Source of the DNA: Kitagawia praeruptora
Taxonomy: Eukaryota > Streptophyta > Magnoliopsida > Apiales > Apiaceae
NCBI GenBank assembly: GCA_037693485.1
Contig: CM075346.1
Coordinates: 131,347,001 to 131,411,000, forward strand
DNA: 64,000 nt
Direction of reading: 5' to 3'
In this document: positions 60,411-64,000 of the stretch, in pieces
Position numbering within the stretch: position 1 is the stretch's first letter
Layout of the letters: every line of letters starts with the position of its first letter
The notes under the pieces: model-generated
The model's input: only the letters and a program-made list of their open reading frames with translations
Databases searched by the model: none
Told to the model about the DNA's origin: nothing
Made by a program: the position numbers and the translations under genes

Positions 60411-61465
60411 ATGGCAACAATTTGGAAACCAGTTAAAGGTGTGTTCATGGAGGAAACCAGTCAAACCAACATCTTTCTGTTTAAATTCTTTCATGACAGG
60501 GATATGCAAAGAGTGTTAGAGGATGGTCCATGGACTTTCAATCAACATGTTCTCCTGATTCAAAAGTTCAATGCGGATGAACAACTCAAGGATATTCAGT
60601 TATCGGAATTAAATATGTGGGTTCAAGTATATGATGTCCCCATTGGATTCAAATCAGAATTTGTCTTGAAGTCTATAGGCAATTTTGTGGGAAAATTTTT
60701 GGAATCAGATTCAAGAAACTTTAAAGGGATGAGTAGAAACTACTTAAGAATAAGGGTGGCTGTTAATATCGATCGTCCGTTGAAAACCCAGATGCGTATT
60801 AAGAAACCAGGAGGGGAATGGATGTGGATTCAGTTTAAATATGAACGCCTTCCTTTTTTCTGCTTCTATTGTGGTCGAATAGGCCATACAGAGAAGTTTT
60901 GTGAGGATTTGTTCGACGATCCTCAAGGACAAGATACGAGGAAATATGATAGCTCGTTAAGAGCACCATCAAGGAACCAAGGCACCAAGGCCAAAGCAAA
61001 CAAAATCAATGGATACGGGGGGCAGACGGAACAGTTCTAAATCCGGTGAAGACAGATGAAAAGGCAAGAAAGAAAGAGACAGGGGAGGGCCACAGGAAGG
61101 AAAGCAGCGAGAATTACGCAAATAAGGAAGGTAATTTCAGCAAACAAGGAGGGACAGGACTGTCGGGAGATGTTAGTGGAGGTAATCAATTACAGATGGT
61201 TACAATTTTGGAGCCAAAAAATGTGGAGGACTTGAAGGAAAGGCGGGAAACAATTACTGATGGAATAGAGAAAAGTGGAACAGAGACAGGTGGCCTAGAC
61301 AAAGATGGACTGGCCATTATAATATCTAAAAGACGCAGAGTGGATGACCCAATAACAGACAGCTTGAAGGATGACATCATGACGGAAACTATTTCTGAAG
61401 GCAACAATGTTTCAAAAAACTTGGAAGGGGCGGGTGCTGCAATGCAGACCCGCCAGACATTATGA
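60411..61465 (+). pseudogene. LINE ORF1, truncated and frameshifted
   Basis: The first frame runs from the truncation point to a stop at 61038-61040. It contains the DUF4283-like region (FLFKFFHDRDMQRVLEDGPW, MWVQVYDVPIGF) and one knuckle, CFYCGRIGHTEKFC (CX2CX4HX4C). The C-terminal part is in a second frame (61046-61465) with a basic SKRRRVDD motif. A one-base loss in the G run at 61017-61022 would explain the shift. The second frame ends with TGA overlapping the ORF2 ATG. ORF1 proteins bind LINE RNA; this copy would not make a complete one. Confidence 0.85.
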
Positions 61466-64000
61466 CAACATTAAGTTGGAACTGCCGGGGTATGGGGCTT
61501 CCTCGGAAAATGCAGTTCCTTTTTGACGTGGTGCGTCAAGAACAGCCCGTTTTTTTATTTTTATGTGAGACTATGGCAAAGAGATCGAGGTTAGAATGGG
61601 TGAAGAATAAATTAGGATTTGAAGGATTGATTACAGTTGATCCAGTTGGCAAAAGTGGGGGCCTGGCGTTAATGTGGAAGGAGAAAGATCAAGCAGAGTT
61701 GATTGGACTCTCAAAACATCACATAGATGTCAAAGTTCGTATAACAGACATGATGGAATGGCGCTTAACAGGGTTCTACGGAGAACCAGATAGAGCGAAA
61801 AGAAGGAACACCCGGGACCTTCTTCGTAACTTATCCAGGGATGCAAATCTGCCATGGTGTTTGTTGGGAGACCTAAATAATATAGGAGCTGTGGATGAAA
61901 AGCGAGGAGGAGAGCCTTATCCAGAATGGCTGATTGATGGATTTAATGAAGCTACTCATGACGCTAATCTTGTGGACTTAGAGTTATCGGGCCACCAATT
62001 TACGTGGGAACGAGGCAGGGGCACGAGAGAATGGATGGAGATCAGGTTGGACAGAGCTTTAACAAATGAGAGCTGGTTGATTAATTATCCTCTGGCAAAA
62101 TTGTTTAATCTTGAGGGGGCTCCTTCGGACCATAATGCTATTTTATTAGTTCCACAAATTCGAGATCAAAGACCAAGAGTGTATCGTTTTAAATTCGAAA
62201 ATGCATGGCTCACTGAGCCTATGTGTGAGCAACTGGTTTGTGAAGGATGGATTGAAAAGCAAGGTTTCAACATACAGGACAAAATCAAGGCATGCAGTGA
62301 CAAGTTAGCAACATGGGGGAAGGAAATAACTGGTAACTTTGCTAGTCGAATCAAGGAGTGTAAGGCAGCAATGAAACGTTTTAAGAATGGAACAGATACT
62401 GATTCAATAGAGAATTATAAAGAAGCAAAGACAAAGCTTGATAGGATTTTTAATCAAAGGGAGATTTTCTGGAGACAGAGGTCGAAGCAACTATGGCTTC
62501 AAGCAGGAGACAAAAATTCAAAGTATTTCCATAAGAATGCTAGTGGGCGTAGAAGAAATAATCATATTCAAAAAATTCAAGATGACAATGGAAATTGGCT
62601 AAACTGGGATAATGGTCTGCCTGATTTGATCATGAATTATTTTAATAATCTATTTGCAGCTTCTGAAGCGGAATGGCAAGAGGTTATTGAAGGAGTTCCA
62701 AAAACAATCACAACTGCGCATAATGAAGAAATCATAAGGCCAGTGACTGAAGAGGAGGTGAAAACAGCATTGTTCCAAATGAATCCGGACAAAGCACCTG
62801 GACCCGATGGGATGACACCGGCTTTTTTTCAAAAGCATTGGAAAATAGTTGGGAAAGATGTGGTTAAAGAGGTTCAGGAGTTTTTCTCTAAGGGAGTGTT
62901 GAACACTGATTTAAACGTTACAAATATTGTCTTGATCCCAAAAAATAAATGCCCTACTGTAATGAATGATTTAAGGCCAATCTCTCTATGCAATGTTTTG
63001 GTTAAAATCATTACCAAGGTGGCTGCAAACAGGTTGAAAATGACACTCGAAGCAGTATTATCAGAGAACCAGAGTGCGTTCATGTCAGGAAGGCTGATAT
63101 CGGATAATGTGATGGTTTCATATGAGATCATGCATTATCTAAAACGCAAGAGGAGAGGTAAAGAGGGCCACATGGCAGTAAAGCTGGATATGAGCAAGGC
63201 CTATGACAGAATCGAATGGAGTTTTCTGAGGGCAATGTTAAATAAAATGGGGTACAATTATTGGTGGGTTCACTTAATCTTAAATTGTGTCAATACAGTT
63301 TCGTACAAAGTGATGCATGACAACAAAGAATTTGGTCCAATTTTTCCAAGTCGTGGCATACGTCAAGGGGACCCTTTGTCACCCTATTTATTCATTATAT
63401 GTGCTCAAGGCATCTCGGTTTTACTTCAACAATATGAGCAGAAAAAATGGATCCAAGGAATCAAGATATGCAAACAAGCTCCAAGTATTACTCACATGCT
63501 ATTCGCAGATGATAGCTATATGTATTGTAAAGCAAATGAGACAGAAGTGGATCATGTTCTGAGCTTACTTAACACTTTTGAGCGAGCATCGGGTCAGAAA
63601 GTGAACCTTGCAAAATCTGTGGTTTTCTTTAGTTCGAACATGACTGAGGGGAGTAGGAGACAGTTATGTCATAAGTTAAGAATGGAGGAGGCTGGAACAG
63701 AAACTAAATACTTAGGTTTACCAAACATGATGCAGAGGAGCAAGACTGCAACCTTGGGATTTCTCAGAGGAAAAGTAAAGAAACGAGTGATGGCTTGGGA
63801 TGGGTCTATAATATCCCAAGGTGGAAGGGAGGTTCTAGTCAAATCTGTAGCACAAACGCTACCTACCTACGCTATGAGCATATTCCTATTGCCAGCAGAA
63901 ATTCATAAAGATATTGAACGAACAATATCAAAATTCTGGTGGAACGCGAAATCAGGAGAGAGGAAAGGGATTCACTGGATGAGTTGGGACCGATTAAGTA
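61462..64000 (+). CDS. LINE ORF2: AP-like endonuclease and reverse transcriptase (partial, 846+ aa)
   Basis: I read this frame codon by codon from ATG 61462 to the window edge and found no stop in 846 codons. Endonuclease residues are in place: N7 in WNCRG, E36 in CET, D137/N139 in GDLN, D223/H224 in SDH. The reverse transcriptase has KAPGPDGM, the LRPISLCNV motif, KLDMSKAYDR, RQGDPLSPYLF and the catalytic FADD at 681-684. The thumb region (TKYLGLP) and KFWWN follow. Domain order and sequence are those of plant L1-like elements. Start and preceding stop overlap as ATGA (61462-61465). The usual RNase H-like or zinc C-terminus would lie beyond the window. Confidence 0.95.
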   Translation, partial: MTTLSWNCRGMGLPRKMQFLFDVVRQEQPVFLFLCETMAKRSRLEWVKNKLGFEGLITVDPVGKSGGLALMWKEKDQAELIGLSKHHIDVKVRITDMMEWRLTGFYGEPDRAKRRNTRDLLRNLSRDANLPWCLLGDLNNIGAVDEKRGGEPYPEWLIDGFNEATHDANLVDLELSGHQFTWERGRGTREWMEIRLDRALTNESWLINYPLAKLFNLEGAPSDHNAILLVPQIRDQRPRVYRFKFENAWLTEPMCEQLVCEGWIEKQGFNIQDKIKACSDKLATWGKEITGNFASRIKECKAAMKRFKNGTDTDSIENYKEAKTKLDRIFNQREIFWRQRSKQLWLQAGDKNSKYFHKNASGRRRNNHIQKIQDDNGNWLNWDNGLPDLIMNYFNNLFAASEAEWQEVIEGVPKTITTAHNEEIIRPVTEEEVKTALFQMNPDKAPGPDGMTPAFFQKHWKIVGKDVVKEVQEFFSKGVLNTDLNVTNIVLIPKNKCPTVMNDLRPISLCNVLVKIITKVAANRLKMTLEAVLSENQSAFMSGRLISDNVMVSYEIMHYLKRKRRGKEGHMAVKLDMSKAYDRIEWSFLRAMLNKMGYNYWWVHLILNCVNTVSYKVMHDNKEFGPIFPSRGIRQGDPLSPYLFIICAQGISVLLQQYEQKKWIQGIKICKQAPSITHMLFADDSYMYCKANETEVDHVLSLLNTFERASGQKVNLAKSVVFFSSNMTEGSRRQLCHKLRMEEAGTETKYLGLPNMMQRSKTATLGFLRGKVKKRVMAWDGSIISQGGREVLVKSVAQTLPTYAMSIFLLPAEIHKDIERTISKFWWNAKSGERKGIHWMSWDRLS

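Larger units (their letters stand above)
60404..64000 (+). mobile_element. L1-type LINE, 5'-truncated, continues past the window
   Basis: ORF1 with a DUF4283-like region and a zinc knuckle is followed by ORF2 with endonuclease and reverse transcriptase. The ORF1 N-terminus is missing and the sequence starts abruptly inside a MITE, as expected for target-primed insertion with 5' truncation. The 3' end and poly(A) tail are outside the window. Confidence 0.93.

Overview
This is a repeat-dominated stretch of a flowering-plant nuclear genome, most likely a eudicot; the species cannot be named from sequence alone. About four fifths of it is retrotransposon. The only host gene I can support is a small DVL/ROTUNDIFOLIA-like (RTFL) peptide gene at 58014-58268 on the minus strand.

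Layout. 1-2604 is AT-rich DNA with tandem repeats and a possible Mutator-like element (714-1935). 2605-25784 is an Athila-lineage Ty3/gypsy element on the minus strand: 1.5-kb LTRs, 5-bp target duplication ATACA and a tRNA-Asp-type primer site. Its reverse transcriptase is split by a 13.1-kb Sirevirus-type Ty1/copia element (7939-21022, target duplication ATCTC). 25785-30955 is intergenic DNA with MITEs, a SINE-like fragment and relics. 30956-45086 is a 14.1-kb Tat-lineage gypsy element (called Tat-D here, target duplication AATGG). 45482-55162 is a second, 9.7-kb Tat-lineage element with LTRs of only 120 bp (Tat-C, target duplication ATTTA), inserted into a Stowaway-like MITE. 55163-60403 holds MITEs, a non-autonomous CGGTTC-rich transposon and the RTFL gene. 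From about 60404 to the window edge there is a 5'-truncated L1-type LINE whose ORF2 is open to base 64000.

Age order. By my by-eye count the Athila LTRs differ at roughly 22 substitutions in 1.5 kb and its genes are broken by stops and frameshifts. The nested Sirevirus LTRs differ by one substitution and one indel in 496 bp and its ORFs are open. Tat-D LTRs differ at about 7 substitutions in 953 bp. Tat-C LTRs are identical over 120 bp.

Main point of interest. All three younger LTR elements have their retroviral genes on the minus strand and carry an additional gene on the opposite strand. In both Tat elements this is a three-exon gene whose predicted GT-AG introns join the reading frames exactly (745 and 608 codons). 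It encodes a PF04195-like N-terminal region followed by a coiled coil. In the Sirevirus a shorter antisense ORF lies between pol and a 1698-codon third ORF, with its own TATA-like and poly(A)-like signals; it faces away from that third ORF across a 0.5-kb putative divergent promoter. Antisense extra ORFs are known in Tat elements. The Sirevirus arrangement is the least familiar to me and is the best candidate for something undescribed.
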